From Vibrio rotiferianus CAIM 577 = LMG 21460 (GTDB lineage Bacteria; Pseudomonadota; Gammaproteobacteria; Enterobacterales; Vibrionaceae), in the NCBI RefSeq assembly GCF_002741985.1, contig NZ_APHW01000104.1:241546-305545 (forward strand): a stretch of 64,000 bases of DNA. Reading direction: 5' to 3'. Every line of letters begins with the position of its first letter. The stretch's first letter is position 1. Below, piece after piece: positions 1 through 7,803 of the stretch. Position numbers and translations under genes: made by a program. The notes under the pieces are model-generated. The model searched no databases and had not been told where the DNA came from. It saw only the letters and a list, made by a program, of their open reading frames with translations.

Positions 1-965
1 CCACTGCCGCGTTTCTTACCGAATATATGGATATCATTACTGTAACACTGGGGGTGATCGCCAAATATCAACCCTAACAAGGTGCTTTTACCGCACCCAT
101 TCGGCCCTTTCACTTGCCAGTGTTGGCCTTTATCAATGCGCCAATTTAAGTCAGTGAAAATGGTCTTGTCGGTGTATTCCACTTTGCCACTCTTAAGTTC
201 AAAAATTGGATTTTCAAAATGGGTTGTATGTTGATGCTGACGAATTAATGCCATCATCTCTTCGCTTTGTTTCTCTGACTGGGACTTAATCTGCGCGATG
301 ATGGGGTGCTGATCCCAGCTTTGCTTGTCCATTGTGCTATCAAGTTTGCCACCATTGAACAGTGCTACTTGATCTATCCAGTCGGGCATGTCGGATTCAC
401 GAGAGAAGGTAATTAGGATTTGAACCGATTGAGAGAGCGTTTGAAGATACTTTGCCAATGAAGCACGGTGCGCTACATCTAATCCTGTAAATGGATTATC
501 TAACAACACTAGATCTGGTTTTGCCGCGAGCGCACGGGCGAGCATTGCACGTCTCGTTTCACCAGTAGAAAGCACTCTAAACCCGCTCTCGGCCAAATGT
601 GATAAGTCGAGCTCTTCAATTACTGTTTGTGCAAAGGGGTCATCTTGGCAGACGTCAAAGATCAAGTTATATACTGAGCTGCCTTGGTCAATACGATCGA
701 GAAAATCGGTGTCATCTCTTTCGATCTCCAACTCTAGCAAGCGTTGTTGTTCAGAAAGAGATACTTGAGCAATCTGGCAACCTTGGACGTTCAGTTCACC
801 TGAGTCAGGCGTAATTTCTCCGCACAGTAAGTCACCAAGCATAGATCCAATATCGCCCTCAGAGCTGAAAATGCCCCAAGATTGTCCTGCTTCAATGTGC
901 CAATTGTCGATAGAGAGGGTGGAGGTATTTTCCTTTGCAGTAAGCTGATGAAACTCAATCGGCAT
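1..965 (-). CDS. modF: ModF/PhrA-like double ABC ATPase (3' part outside window)
   Basis: Cytoplasmic ATPase with two fused ABC nucleotide-binding domains, of the ModF (PhrA) family often found with molybdate uptake genes. About 321 N-terminal residues are visible; the gene runs off the left edge. The second domain has an intact Walker A (VKGPNGCGKS, about residue 290), followed by the GDHPQ..SNDI..FGKKRGS stretch that I recognise from E. coli ModF. The first domain keeps an ABC signature (LSTGETRRA, about residue 132) but its Walker A is degenerate (GIFSSEGDIGS, no Lys). Its Walker B ends LLDN, so Asn stands where the catalytic Glu should be (about residue 157). The ATG at 965 is the only sensible start. 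No modABC genes are visible beside it. Family assignment is firm; the transport role is inferred from the name only. Confidence 0.85.
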   Translation of the reverse strand, partial: MPIEFHQLTAKENTSTLSIDNWHIEAGQSWGIFSSEGDIGSMLGDLLCGEITPDSGELNVQGCQIAQVSLSEQQRLLELEIERDDTDFLDRIDQGSSVYNLIFDVCQDDPFAQTVIEELDLSHLAESGFRVLSTGETRRAMLARALAAKPDLVLLDNPFTGLDVAHRASLAKYLQTLSQSVQILITFSRESDMPDWIDQVALFNGGKLDSTMDKQSWDQHPIIAQIKSQSEKQSEEMMALIRQHQHTTHFENPIFELKSGKVEYTDKTIFTDLNWRIDKGQHWQVKGPNGCGKSTLLGLIFGDHPQCYSNDIHIFGKKRGS

Positions 966-1250
966 GGTGTCTGTCTTCCATGATTTATTGTTGTGTTATT
1001 TGTTATACCAAGATTGCTCTCGCTATTGCTATTTTTTGTCAAATGAGACTCGAACTAATTGGATAAAATGTGACCTGAAAAATGTGCAAGCAACAGTTGT
1101 ATTCGTGAAAGCATCTCTCATTCAATGGGAATGGTGTACTGTTTTTTGTTTTCTATCAAACATCAGTAAATATGATGTGGTATATAATCGATTGCATATT
1201 CTCTTGAGTAGAGAAATGACAAAATGAAAAAGATATAAGAGTTGATAAAA

Positions 1251-1856
1251 ATGAAAACCAAAATGTTGTCTATTGCGCTCATGTTAGCTCCTCCATTAGT
1301 TTCGGCTAAGTGGTTAAATACAGACAATACTGATGAAATAAGTGAGCGTCGTACTTTAAGTGCTTTCTCTTATAAGTATCAGCAAGAAGAAAGCATTGGC
1401 GTTAGGTGTGATATCTCGAGTGGAATAAAGGAAACTCTACTCACTTTTGATGTAGATAGCGCGCTTGGTGTCCCTAACACAGAAGTAGATATGTTTGTCA
1501 AAGTAGATGATAACAAGCCAATAAAATTTAGAGGGCGTTTATACAGTAATTCTTATAGATCAGGCTTTGTTCGTATGAACGATAAAACTGGCGTTCAAAT
1601 TAGCAAACTATTAGCTCAAATGATTGCTGGAAACAGAGCTTTCGTTAAAATTCAGAACGATAGACGTTCCGAAATTGTTGACTACAGTGTGAGCTTATCT
1701 GGTTTCACATCTTCCTCAAATAAGACCCTCTCTGCCTGTGATTTGAACCCAAAAGCAGTAGAGATGAAAGCTGAAGATAAAGACAGATTAAGTGAAATCA
1801 ACGAGGCAATAAAAAAGCTAAATTCTGAGAAAGAGGCAATTTTATCCAAGTATTAA
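1251..1856 (+). CDS. Secreted hypothetical protein
   Basis: I do not recognise a family. The product (201 residues from the ATG at 1251) opens with a Sec signal peptide: MKTKM, a hydrophobic core, then a plausible cleavage after VSA near residue 18. An in-frame TTG at 1242 is possible, but the ATG gives the normal Lys-rich n-region and is preceded by an AAGAG-like ribosome site. The mature part is mixed alpha/beta with two cysteines (in GVRCDIS and SACDL) that could form a disulfide. It ends in a charged helix (EDKDRLSEINEAIKKLNSEKEA) that may be a short coiled coil. It stands alone, followed by a strong hairpin terminator. Probably periplasmic; function unknown. Confidence 0.7.
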   Translation: MKTKMLSIALMLAPPLVSAKWLNTDNTDEISERRTLSAFSYKYQQEESIGVRCDISSGIKETLLTFDVDSALGVPNTEVDMFVKVDDNKPIKFRGRLYSNSYRSGFVRMNDKTGVQISKLLAQMIAGNRAFVKIQNDRRSEIVDYSVSLSGFTSSSNKTLSACDLNPKAVEMKAEDKDRLSEINEAIKKLNSEKEAILSKY

Positions 1857-1913
1857 CGAAATTGAGTTGTATTTAACTCAACGTTTAAGTTTATTCCTTA
1901 AACCGCTGAAATA

Positions 1914-1948
1914 CGAAAAAGCCCGCTAATCTCTTAGCGGGCTTTTTC
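1914..1948. terminator. Rho-independent terminator after the secreted hypothetical
   Basis: A 9-bp GC-rich stem (GCCCGCTAA / TTAGCGGGC) with a four-base loop is flanked by A5 on the left and T5 on the right, so it can work in both directions. It closes the gene ending at 1856 and would also stop transcripts coming leftward from the tRNA. Confidence 0.8.
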
Positions 1949-1954
1949 TGGAAT

Positions 1955-1990
1955 GTGGCGGAGTGCTGGGGTCGCACACGACTAGGGATT
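1955..1990 (-). other. tRNA 3'-end-like remnant
   Basis: Read on the minus strand, this stretch ends CGACCCCAGCACTCCGCCA, the layout of a tRNA T-arm 3' half, acceptor strand and CCA. The matching 5' acceptor, D-arm and anticodon arm are absent. The same GTGGCGGAG string occurs at the 3' end of the intact tRNA-Ser about 106 bp away, and both copies lie next to a similar GCCCG hairpin. It therefore looks like a decayed tandem tRNA gene or a duplicated tRNA 3' end. Too short to be certain. Confidence 0.35.
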
Positions 1991-2025
1991 TAGAAATCCC
2001 TTAATTTTCCAAATGCTAAAACGAC

Positions 2026-2055
2026 GAAAGCCCGTTGATTTCTCAACAGGCTTTC
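2026..2055 (-). terminator. Terminator of tRNA-Ser
   Basis: Hairpin GAAAGCCYGTTGA / TCAACRGGCTTTC with one mismatch, placed directly after the CCA end of the tRNA on the minus strand. The run of T after it is short, so it may act partly as a processing hairpin. Confidence 0.6.
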
Positions 2056-2061
2056 TAAATG

Positions 2062-2152
2062 TGGCGGAGAGATAGGGATTTGAACCCTAGATACGCTATT
2101 AACGTATGCCGGTTTTCAAGACCGGTGCTTTCAACCACTCAGCCATCTCTCC
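2062..2152 (-). tRNA. serT: tRNA-Ser (anticodon UGA)
   Basis: The minus strand folds as a class II tRNA with encoded CCA. The 7-bp acceptor is GGAGAGA / TCTCTCC with discriminator G. The anticodon stem CCGGT / ACCGG carries loop CTTGAAA, giving anticodon TGA. A long variable arm follows (CATACG...CGTAT), as expected for serine, and the T-arm is GGGTTCAAATCCC. The length of 91 nt including CCA is normal for tRNA-Ser. It reads UCA and, by wobble, UCG codons. Confidence 0.95.
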
Positions 2153-2164
2153 GTTGCGGGGCAC

Positions 2165-2193
2165 ATAATATGTTGTGGCATAGAACTTGTAAA
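2165..2193 (-). promoter_or_regulatory. Sigma-70 promoter of tRNA-Ser
   Basis: On the minus strand, -35 TTTACA is followed by a 17-nt spacer and -10 TATTAT. A GC-rich discriminator (GTGCCCC) then precedes the tRNA 5' end. GC-rich discriminators are known from stringently controlled stable-RNA promoters, so growth-rate control is a reasonable inference. Confidence 0.7.
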
Positions 2194-2481
2194 GCATTGA
2201 TTAGCGGCAAATGAACTGTTTGCCTGTTTTGTAATCAGTGGTTACTGTGCTGTTGCGCATGAAAGGTGAAAGAAAGAGAGCGGAAATCGCTAGATAGTAG
2301 AGCAATGACTTTAATGATGACTTGTATAATAAAATAGTGTTTTATTGGTAAGCTTATGAAATTAAAGGATAACTAGGCTTTGAGTATACATGTGTTCGCC
2401 CGAAAGTATTTGCAACAGAATGTGAACTAATTCAAAATTAACTGGTATAGCCAGTTGTGCTGAGTTTCTCTAAGGGTATTT
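2194..2481. other. Intergenic region upstream of the MaoC gene
   Basis: No gene or RNA seen on either strand. A TATAAT at 2325-2330 on the plus strand is the best -10 candidate for the MaoC gene, but I find no convincing -35 at 16-18 bp from it. Confidence 0.4.
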
Positions 2482-3162
2482 ATGAAGGTCACGAATCTAT
2501 TTAAAGACAAAGTTGGTGCGATTTCTGCTCATCAATCAGAGTTTATGAATTGGATGTCTCCAACGCTGCGCGATTATTGGAGTGACTTCTTAGGTAGGGC
2601 ACAAAACAGTTTTCTCTTTTCCAAAGTGCGCGACCATCAGCAACCAGCGGTGAATGAGGAAGTTATCCCTCAACCTGAGCCGATCGTACTTAAACCAGAA
2701 GCTCAAGTTCTATTCGATGAGCTTAGCGAAAAAATTGGCGAAGTGATCCATGTTGGTGATTGGGTTCACGTATCTCAAGAGCGTATTAACCAATTTGGTT
2801 CGGTAACAGAAGACATGCAATGGATTCATACTGATCCAGAGCGTGCCGCGACTGAGTCCCCATTTAAGACAACGATCGCTCACGGATTTCTAACGCTAGC
2901 GCTGCTGCCTAAGTTGACTGATTCTGTTGACCCAGAAAAGCCAATGTTTCCAACAGCGAAACTGGTTGTGAACCTTGGTTTGAATCAAGTTCGTTTTCCA
3001 TATCCAGTCAAAGCAGGCAATAACGTACGCGCATCAAGCAAACTAACGAAGATCACTCCAATTAAGAAAGGTCTTGAGATTGAGCGTGAGATAAAAGTAG
3101 AAATTGAAGGGATACGTCGCCCAGGTGCGGTTGTTGTATCCGTAATTCAACTGCACTTCTAA
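2482..3162 (+). CDS. MaoC-family (R)-specific enoyl-CoA hydratase-like protein
   Basis: A 226-residue hot-dog-fold protein. The first ~85 residues form an extension with no clear homology. The MaoC domain (about 88-226) carries the hydratase motif as TEDMQWIHTDPERA. D111 and H116 have the five-residue spacing of the Asp-His pair in Aeromonas PhaJ, and SPFKTTIAHG matches the conserved helix that follows. The expected reaction is reversible hydration of trans-2-enoyl-CoA to (R)-3-hydroxyacyl-CoA in the cytoplasm. No PHA synthase or beta-oxidation gene lies beside it, so the physiological acyl chain cannot be told. Monocistronic, between the tRNA and a shared bidirectional terminator. Confidence 0.8.
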   Translation: MKVTNLFKDKVGAISAHQSEFMNWMSPTLRDYWSDFLGRAQNSFLFSKVRDHQQPAVNEEVIPQPEPIVLKPEAQVLFDELSEKIGEVIHVGDWVHVSQERINQFGSVTEDMQWIHTDPERAATESPFKTTIAHGFLTLALLPKLTDSVDPEKPMFPTAKLVVNLGLNQVRFPYPVKAGNNVRASSKLTKITPIKKGLEIEREIKVEIEGIRRPGAVVVSVIQLHF

Positions 3163-3175
3163 GCAAAGAATTGAT

Positions 3176-3210
3176 AAAAAAAGAGAGCTAAAATTAGCTC
3201 TCTTTTTTTG
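3176..3210. terminator. Bidirectional terminator between maoC-like and pstS-like genes
   Basis: A 9-bp stem AGAGAGCTA / TAGCTCTCT with loop AAAT, preceded by a run of A and followed by a run of T. It serves two convergent genes. Confidence 0.9.
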
Positions 3211-3213
3211 TTT

Positions 3214-4041
3214 TTACTGGCTGAAGCTCTTAACCGGTGTGTAGCCATAATCGGCAATGGCTTTTTGTCCTGTTTCAGACTTTAAGAATGAAACGAACTC
3301 TTTTCCTGCTTTATCTAATCCATCAACTTTGTACAAGATTAAGAAAGGGCGCGCCAACTTGTACTTATGACTTGCGATATTTTTTGCTGATGGTGTAGTT
3401 CCTTCAAACTGAATAGCTTTTACCGACTGATCGACAGAGCCTACTGAGATAAAACCAATGGCATGCGGGTTGTGGTTCACGATGGTTTTTACCATGCTAT
3501 TGCTGTTGACCACTAAGTTGTTTGGGCTGATATCTGAGACAAGACGGTCGTTCACGACTTTAGTTAGGCCAAGTAAGCTTTCGAAGCTATAACGAGAACC
3601 TGAAGAGGCTTCACGTGTTACCACAGCGATCGGCTGATCATTGCCGCCCACTTGTTGCCAGTTATTTATTTTTCCTTTGTAGATATCAAAAAGTTGCTGT
3701 TCTGAAAGGTTATCTAAAGAGTTGGTACGGTTAACAACAACGGCTAATCCATCATAGGCGATGGGAATGACGTTTAAGTCTTCACCTTTTTCTCTTTGGG
3801 TGAGGTATCGCGAACTCATGCCGATTTCAACCACACCTTTATTTACCATAGTGATCCCGGCGGTAGAGCCAATGCCCTGTACAGCGATGTAGTTATCTGG
3901 GTGGACTTTATTGTATTCCTCGGCAATAACATCCATAACACGGGCAACAGACGTTGAGCCAGAGATATTGATTTCCTTCGCGATTGCCAAAGGAGCAGAC
4001 AGAGCCATGGCTAAAATACTTGCCATAGTTAAACGTAACAT
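3214..4041 (-). CDS. PstS-family phosphate-binding periplasmic protein
   Basis: Solute-binding protein of the phosphate ABC uptake type, 275 residues from the chosen ATG. An upstream in-frame start at 4074 would add MRCCILLLEFN ahead of the signal peptide. The ATG at 4041 has GGAG seven bases upstream and begins a clean signal sequence (MLRLTMASILAMAL..AIA). Phosphate-pocket motifs are present: GSTSVARV near the mature N-terminus, GIGSTAGITMVNKGVVEIGMSSR, IAYDGLAVVVN, and TREASSGSRYSFE, whose Arg/Ser residues contact phosphate in PstS. No pstC, pstA, pstB or phoU is adjacent, so it is an orphan receptor. It may supply a distant Pst transporter or act in sensing or adhesion. No Pho box was recognised. 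Confidence 0.85.
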   Translation of the reverse strand: MLRLTMASILAMALSAPLAIAKEINISGSTSVARVMDVIAEEYNKVHPDNYIAVQGIGSTAGITMVNKGVVEIGMSSRYLTQREKGEDLNVIPIAYDGLAVVVNRTNSLDNLSEQQLFDIYKGKINNWQQVGGNDQPIAVVTREASSGSRYSFESLLGLTKVVNDRLVSDISPNNLVVNSNSMVKTIVNHNPHAIGFISVGSVDQSVKAIQFEGTTPSAKNIASHKYKLARPFLILYKVDGLDKAGKEFVSFLKSETGQKAIADYGYTPVKSFSQ

Positions 4042-4197
4042 ATTGAACTCCAAAAGTAGTATACAGCAGCGCATATGATATTTCGTTCAGGTTACACTTT
4101 TGTGAACGGGAAATACGATTGCCAAATAGTTCTGGTTTACACTGCTCTTAGTTGGTAGGTTCAACCTATACTGATGTTAGGTTCTAGGAGTATCTTT

Positions 4198-4554
4198 ATG
4201 TCCGTTTCTCGATTGGCTATGAGTCGACTTAATAAAGCGATTCAAACATTTTGTTCTAAGCGAAATGCTAGCTTACCTGTTGAGTTAGGAAAAAGTTTGT
4301 ATCAGCCAATTGATAATGGTGTAGAGCTATACCATGCGCACTACTTGCTAGATTCTCAACATAGTGAATACACATCTTCCATTGCGCGGATACTCTTTCA
4401 TGAAGACACGCAAACATGGCTGTTTTTTGTTCCTAGCGAAGGGGAAAAAGAAGGCTGCGAGTGGGTACCTTATTCAAGCTTGCCACGCTGTAAAGAGCTT
4501 GAGGATCTTATTGCGGAGTTAGAGTCCGATCCTCAAGCATGTTTTTGGCAATAA
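4198..4554 (+). CDS. DUF3024 domain protein
   Basis: A 118-residue cytoplasmic protein of unknown function. The start at 4198 is fixed by TAGGAG at 4185-4190; an in-frame upstream ATG at 4174 lacks a ribosome site. The C-terminal half resembles DUF3024: ARILFHEDTQTWLFFVP (residues 62-78), then aromatic and proline positions, and an acidic tail ending LESDPQACFWQ, the typical ..DPxxxFW finish of that family. It ends one base before the stop of the convergent AraC gene. No role can be assigned from context. Confidence 0.65.
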   Translation: MSVSRLAMSRLNKAIQTFCSKRNASLPVELGKSLYQPIDNGVELYHAHYLLDSQHSEYTSSIARILFHEDTQTWLFFVPSEGEKEGCEWVPYSSLPRCKELEDLIAELESDPQACFWQ

Positions 4555-5352
4555 TTATCGAGTGATTTGGTTTCGGAAATCTTTCGGTGTCATGTTGTAC
4601 ACAGATTTGAACGCTGTACTAAAGTGAGCCGCACTTTTGAAACCAGAATCGAACGCAATTTGCGTGATTGATTTTTGCGATACTCTTAGCTGGGTAGCAG
4701 CATAGTTAATACGCTTTACCTTTAGTATATGTGAGAAAGACATGTCATCAGCTGCTAGGCGTCGCTTCAATGTCGCGATAGACATGCCTAATTCAGCGGA
4801 CACTATCTCAAGTGTGATATCTTTCTCGATGTTTTTCTCAATATAGTCGATGATTTTTTGTGAATCACTCAGATGACCTGCGTTGTTAATAATACTAAGA
4901 AGGTTAGGTTGAACCTCGGCCATCATTGCAATTAACGCCAACGCTAGGTGGCATTGAGCTAATTCATTCTTCTGTTTAGAAACTAAGCTCACTAATAGGT
5001 CTTTTGCTACCGCGATGTCGCCGTACTGATTTGAATCAAACGGGTAGAACAGTCTTGTAGAGGCTGTTGAGGCCGCTCCTTCAAGTTGGTGAAGGTTAGA
5101 CAACAATTCGCTATCAAAGACTAGGGCGGTTGCTTGAAAGCCATTCTCACCAGCTTGTGACTCAGCAGTAAGTAAGTCTTCTGAGTTATAAAGAGCGAAG
5201 TCCCCAGCTTTCCATTCCATTTCTTGCCCATCGGGCTGGTGGACGAGCAGTGAACCCTCTTCAACAATGTACAAGCCATTATGCGGAGTTGTGTATCGTT
5301 CACTTTTTCTAGCAGTAAAATGATTAAAACGTAGTATCTGTATATTCGGCAT
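4555..5352 (-). CDS. AraC-family transcriptional regulator
   Basis: A 265-residue regulator. The N-terminal ~150 residues form a cupin-like sensor (GLYIVEEGSLLVHQPDGQEMEWKAGDFALY). The C-terminal domain has two helix-turn-helices: ITLEIVSAELGMSIATLKRRL near residues 177-197, and SITQIAFDSGFKSAAHFSTAFK followed by the family signature NMTPKDFR. It is transcribed alone, tail to tail with the DUF3024 gene and separated from rnb by a bidirectional hairpin. The sensor resembles stress or acid-response AraC proteins more than sugar regulators, but the ligand and targets are unknown. Confidence 0.85.
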   Translation of the reverse strand: MPNIQILRFNHFTARKSERYTTPHNGLYIVEEGSLLVHQPDGQEMEWKAGDFALYNSEDLLTAESQAGENGFQATALVFDSELLSNLHQLEGAASTASTRLFYPFDSNQYGDIAVAKDLLVSLVSKQKNELAQCHLALALIAMMAEVQPNLLSIINNAGHLSDSQKIIDYIEKNIEKDITLEIVSAELGMSIATLKRRLAADDMSFSHILKVKRINYAATQLRVSQKSITQIAFDSGFKSAAHFSTAFKSVYNMTPKDFRNQITR

Positions 5353-5376
5353 AGGCTCTTATGTCTTTTACAAAAA

Positions 5377-5407
5377 CAAAAAAGGCGCTCATTTGAGCGC
5401 CTTTTTT
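5377..5407 (-). terminator. Terminator downstream of rnb
   Basis: AGGCGCTCA / TGAGCGCCT stem with a short loop, A-rich on one side and T6 on the other. It lies between the stop of rnb and the start of the AraC gene, both on the minus strand, so it mainly ends rnb. Confidence 0.85.
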
Positions 5408-5419
5408 AACGAACAGCTG

Positions 5420-7423
5420 TTATTCGCTTACTGTCTCTTTGGCATCAGTTGCCGGAGCGTCAGCAAATACTTGTGTTGGTTTAGCGACCAAACTGCGATT
5501 CTCTTGATTCACATCAGTTAGAATAACTTCTAATGTATCACCCAGTTTGTATACCACTTCTTTATCGATCGAAACAGTACCGTTGTCGCCATTGCACTCA
5601 ATTCTTTCTTTATTATCAAGAATCAAGCTACCAGGAATAAAGGCTGCTGCGCCATTTTCGAGAAGTCGGACACGTGCTCCCGCACGATTAATGTCAAAAA
5701 TCTCACCTGTGAAACACGTTTGCTTGTTTGGCTCGTCTGCAAGAGTACGTGCGTATAGCCAATCAGAGACATTTCGTTCAGCGATTTTATGATGCTTACG
5801 ATGCAATGCTAGCTCTTCGCCAACTTCATCATCTGGTGTTTGGATCGGTTCTTTGTTTAGAATCACGGCTTTCAGCATGCGATGGTTGATCATATCGCCG
5901 TACTTACGAATTGGTGATGTCCAAGTCGCGTAGATGTCCAATCCCATTGCGTAGTGAGGCAGTGGTTGGTTACCCACTTCGCTGTAAGTTTGGAATTTAC
6001 GAATGCGATTATCTAGGTACGAGCTTTCTTGAACACCCAACCAGCGGCGTAGCGCAGCAAAACCTTCTAATGTGGCGATAGATTCCGCTGTGAACTCAAG
6101 CGTGCCTTCAGGGTTTACCATTTGAACGACGTCTTCGATCTTTTCTGCTTTCAAACCTGCGTGCGTGTTGAAGACGCCCGTTTCAAACTTGTCACGAAGT
6201 GTACGGCCAGCACAGATGTTTGCGGTGATCATAGACTCTTCAACTAGGCGGTTTGCACTGCGACGCATGTCAGCGTGGATTGCTACAACGTCGTTGTCTT
6301 CGCTCAGTTCGAAGCGGTAGTCTGGACGATCTGGGAATACAACTGCGTTCTTTTCACGCCAATCTGCACGAGCAAGTGAGAAGTCATACAGATCACGAAC
6401 GATAGTCGCGATCTCTTCTGATGGCTGCCATCTGTCTGAGCTGCCGTTTTCTAACCAATCAGAGACGTGGTCGTATGCAAGACGAGCGTGAGATTTGATG
6501 TTTGCAGCGAAGAAGTTGATGTCATCACCAATTACGCCATCTTTGCTTACTGTAACTGTACAGCAGATAGCAGGGCGGATTTCACCTTCGATTAGAGAAC
6601 ATAAATTGTCAGCTAGATCACGAGGCAACATTGGGATGTTGCGACCTGGAAGGTAGATAGTGTAGCCACGCTCACGGGCGACCTTATCCATATCATCTTC
6701 AGGTGTGATGTACGCGGTTGGATCCGCGATTGCGATAGTCAGTTCGAAATCACCAGATTCTGTTTTTTTCGCGTACAGTGCATCGTCCATATCTTTGGTT
6801 GATTCGCCATCGATAGTTACGAAAGGAACGTGAGTCATGTCGACGCGTTCTAGATCTGCGTCGTCTTTCAGTTCCCAGTTTTCGATGCCTGCTGGCTCAG
6901 AGTTTGGTAGATCGTTTTGAGCAAGCGTTACCCACCAAGGAGCAATCTTGTCGTTTGAATCAGTAATCTTCTCAGAAATTTCTACGAAGAAAGTGTTATC
7001 GCCTTTAAGAGGGTGGCGAATAAGATGTGCGACAACCCAGTCGCCTTCTGCGAATTCGTCAGGCTTTAGACCTTTCTTTAGCTTTGCTTTAAGAGATAGC
7101 TTCTTAAGCTGTGGGTGATCAGGTGCAACGTTTAGCTTGCCTTTGAACATTTTTACTCGGCCAATAAAGCGAGTTACGGCTTGTTCTAGCAGCTCTTGTG
7201 GTTCTGCAACTTCACGTTCGTTTTCCGTGCGGATGATGGCAACCACTTTGTCGCCGTGCATGCACTTCTTCATGTACGCTGGTGGGATGAAGAAGCTGGT
7301 TTTGCTATCCACTTCCAGGAAGCCAAAGCCTTTATCAGTTGCTTTGACTGAGCCTTCTTTTTTAGGCAGATTTTCTTGGATTTGCTGCTTAAGCTGAGCT
7401 AATAGTGGGTTATCTTGAAACAT
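5420..7423 (-). CDS. rnb: Exoribonuclease II (RNase II)
   Basis: Processive 3'-to-5' hydrolytic exoribonuclease that degrades single-stranded RNA in the cytoplasm. At 667 residues it is close to the E. coli enzyme. Domain order is two N-terminal cold-shock folds (about 20-170), the RNB catalytic domain (about 190-520) and a C-terminal S1 domain (about 555-640). The catalytic acidic cluster TIDGESTKDMDDA is intact (D205, D211, D213, D214, same spacing as E. coli D201/D207/D209/D210). The SANRLVEESMITAN and HTAGLK-like RNB motifs are present. It is divergent from deaD; the 380-bp gap between them holds both promoters. RNase II and DeaD both act in mRNA turnover, so the pairing makes functional sense. 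Confidence 0.95.
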   Translation of the reverse strand: MFQDNPLLAQLKQQIQENLPKKEGSVKATDKGFGFLEVDSKTSFFIPPAYMKKCMHGDKVVAIIRTENEREVAEPQELLEQAVTRFIGRVKMFKGKLNVAPDHPQLKKLSLKAKLKKGLKPDEFAEGDWVVAHLIRHPLKGDNTFFVEISEKITDSNDKIAPWWVTLAQNDLPNSEPAGIENWELKDDADLERVDMTHVPFVTIDGESTKDMDDALYAKKTESGDFELTIAIADPTAYITPEDDMDKVARERGYTIYLPGRNIPMLPRDLADNLCSLIEGEIRPAICCTVTVSKDGVIGDDINFFAANIKSHARLAYDHVSDWLENGSSDRWQPSEEIATIVRDLYDFSLARADWREKNAVVFPDRPDYRFELSEDNDVVAIHADMRRSANRLVEESMITANICAGRTLRDKFETGVFNTHAGLKAEKIEDVVQMVNPEGTLEFTAESIATLEGFAALRRWLGVQESSYLDNRIRKFQTYSEVGNQPLPHYAMGLDIYATWTSPIRKYGDMINHRMLKAVILNKEPIQTPDDEVGEELALHRKHHKIAERNVSDWLYARTLADEPNKQTCFTGEIFDINRAGARVRLLENGAAAFIPGSLILDNKERIECNGDNGTVSIDKEVVYKLGDTLEVILTDVNQENRSLVAKPTQVFADAPATDAKETVSE

Positions 7424-7803
7424 CTTTTTTTTAACTTACCAATGGAGTTGGGCACACTATAATCATTGCGCGCTATTATTACTACTGAAAGCGCGCAAAT
7501 TCGCCCCTGTTTATTGACTGTTTTGTTGAATAATCATCATCGACAGCCCTTAAAAATAGGGGATAGGTGGAAATTTACGCGAATAATACCATTAGTGAGA
7601 ATAAATTGTGATGTAATTCAATTTTTTCTGGCTTTTTTTATGCATTTAAGGAATAATCCGCCTCCCTTAGTCGTCCCTAATGGCTTATCGCGGTTGTGTA
7701 CTGTACTAATTCCCTTTCTGAATGGATTTAGTAACTGGATGAATCAGTATCGAATTGGAAGAGCATATGGGACTGTTTTTTTGTTTAATTAAGTAGGATC
7801 CCA
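7424..7803. other. Divergent rnb/deaD intergenic region and likely long deaD leader
   Basis: 380 bp with no credible gene. The rnb-proximal part has a GCGCGC...GCGCGC inverted repeat (about 7470-7497) and, on the minus strand, a TATAGT-like -10 near 7456-7461. The deaD-proximal part is AT-rich. Long 5' untranslated leaders are known for cold-shock helicase mRNAs such as E. coli csdA; that this gap works the same way is inference. An open frame at 7466-7792 has no ribosome site or protein-like composition and is not called. Confidence 0.5.

Noticed and set aside
964..1227. 87-codon open frame between modF and the secreted hypothetical
   Set aside because: It begins within the modF start region, has no ribosome site, and its composition fits an AT-rich promoter region.
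4174..4197. Longer start for the DUF3024 protein
   Set aside because: TAGGAG lies inside this segment and is correctly spaced for the ATG at 4198.
7466..7792. 108-codon open frame in the deaD leader
   Set aside because: No ribosome site, composition unlike protein, and it lies in the expected 5' leader.
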